Under the pieces are notes generated by a model. It was not told the origin of the DNA. It was given only the letters and a program-made list of their open reading frames with translations, and searched no databases. From DSVZ01 sp037439785 (GTDB lineage Bacteria > Verrucomicrobiota > Verrucomicrobiia > Limisphaerales > J093), in the NCBI GenBank assembly GCA_037439785.1, contig JBBIVJ010000015.1, positions 32,194-96,193 on the forward strand: a stretch of 64,000 nt of DNA. Reading direction: 5' to 3'. The translations under genes were made by a program, and so were the position numbers. The stretch's first letter is position 1, and each line of letters opens with the position of its first letter. Positions 63,436 to 64,000 of the stretch are shown in pieces.

Positions 63436-64000
63436 GGGGAGGGGGGCGGCGGGGCGGCCGCGCGGTGAATCCACACCCGGCCCGGGCCGCGGTCGCCGTT
63501 CCACTGCACCTCGACCCGGTCCGTGGCCGCGGTGCGGGCCGTCGTGCCCACAAAATCCGCGCGGATGGGCAGCACGCGATGGGGGCGCTCGACCAGCACG
63601 GCCAGTTGCACGCAGCGGGGGCGGCCCAGGTCGTGCAGGGCGTCCAGGGCGGCGCGCACGGTCCGGCCGCTGGACAGGACATCGTCCACCAGAATGACCA
63701 CCCGCTGGTTCAGGTCCACTGGCACGGAGGTGGGGTGCACGCGCGGGGCGAGGTGATGGTCCAGGTCGTCGCGGTGCATCGAGACATCCAACTGACCGAG
63801 GTGGACGCGGCCACGCCAGTGTCGGCCCAGGTGCCTGGCCAGGTGTCGGGCCAGTTGCACGCCGCCGGTCTGGATGCCGATCAGCACCAGCTCCGTTTCG
63901 GTACGGTGCGCGGTGGCGATGGCGCGGGCCAGCCGGGTCAGCAGCCGTTGTACCTGGGCGGGCGTGAGCCAGGGCCGGGAGCAGGCCGCGCCGGGCGATG
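63432..64000 (-). CDS. pyrR: Bifunctional PyrR: pyr regulator and uracil phosphoribosyltransferase (5' end outside window)
   Basis: PyrR binds pyr mRNA (attenuation) and has weak uracil phosphoribosyltransferase activity. The visible 189 codons show LIGIQTGGVQLARHL, DVSMHRDDL, the PRPP loop VVILVDDVLSSGRTVRAALDAL and VLPIRADFVGTTA. The frame remains open to the window edge, so the start lies beyond base 64000. It overlaps pyrB by four bases (ATGA), the common pyrR-pyrB order. A Pro/Ala-rich C-terminal tail (AAAPPPPSP) is unusual for the family. The upstream attenuator, if present, is not in the window. Confidence 0.95.
   Translation of the reverse strand, partial: SPGAACSRPWLTPAQVQRLLTRLARAIATAHRTETELVLIGIQTGGVQLARHLARHLGRHWRGRVHLGQLDVSMHRDDLDHHLAPRVHPTSVPVDLNQRVVILVDDVLSSGRTVRAALDALHDLGRPRCVQLAVLVERPHRVLPIRADFVGTTARTAATDRVEVQWNGDRGPGRVWIHRAAAPPPPSP

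Overview
The window is a GC-rich (about 70% by eye) bacterial chromosome segment with tightly packed genes. The gene content points to Verrucomicrobiota, most likely the Limisphaera/Pedosphaera side of the phylum. The pointers are two short exported proteins with a prepilin-type N-terminus, three PQQ-like beta-propeller proteins, several Gfo/Idh/MocA oxidoreductases and xylose-isomerase-like barrels (some with Tat-type leaders), a PEP-CTERM-type protein, a LacI/AraC hybrid regulator, and interspersed intergenic repeats. The assignment is an inference from gene content. Planctomycetes would be the main alternative.

Layout. 1-5616: end of nadA, then a three-gene MacB/DevBCA-like ABC export system (ATPase, FtsX-type permease, HlyD-type adaptor). 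5852-9355 (minus): a sugar-metabolism cluster with an isomerase-like barrel, a DUF6807 protein and a Tat-exported oxidoreductase. 9528-12456: two prepilin-type proteins around a XylR-like regulator. 12595-17992: purM, a quinone-oxidoreductase-like dehydrogenase with a beta-propeller partner, another oxidoreductase and a DUF4149 membrane protein. 18318-18968: a PEP-CTERM-type protein ending in a clear terminator.

19122-33794 is the most coherent unit: eight same-strand genes, nearly all joined by 4-base overlaps or gaps of a few bases. They encode a TPR/HEXXH metallopeptidase-like protein, DUF4159, a MoxR ATPase, DUF58, a BatA/VWA protein, a 1244-residue DUF4175-like coiled-coil membrane protein, an amidotransferase-fold membrane protein and a caspase-fold (peptidase clan CD-like) exported protein. 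It reads as a MoxR-VWA envelope system with a peptidase-like gene at each end.

33979-43893 holds an exported protein, a dienelactone hydrolase, two more beta-propellers, an isomerase-like barrel, argG and a large PKD/Calx-beta surface protein. 44133-47220 is a decayed defence island. It has remnants of a sacsin-like ATPase and of type III restriction-modification Mod and Res. One intact, lower-GC gene of unknown function (525 aa) sits where the core of Mod should be. 47450-55937 (minus) carries a sialidase-like propeller protein, ppdK, an OGG1-type DNA glycosylase and a PAP2-GT39 fusion. 56271-59084 carries sodA and a surA-like/pdxA pair. 59081-64000 (minus) carries a gmhB-like phosphatase, a CbiM/NikL-like/CbiQ/CbiO cobalt or nickel ECF transporter, pyrB and pyrR (cut by the window edge).

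No tRNA, rRNA, CRISPR array, transposase or convincing riboswitch was seen. Five rho-independent terminators are clear. Two copies of one intergenic repeat family lie about 38 kb apart.
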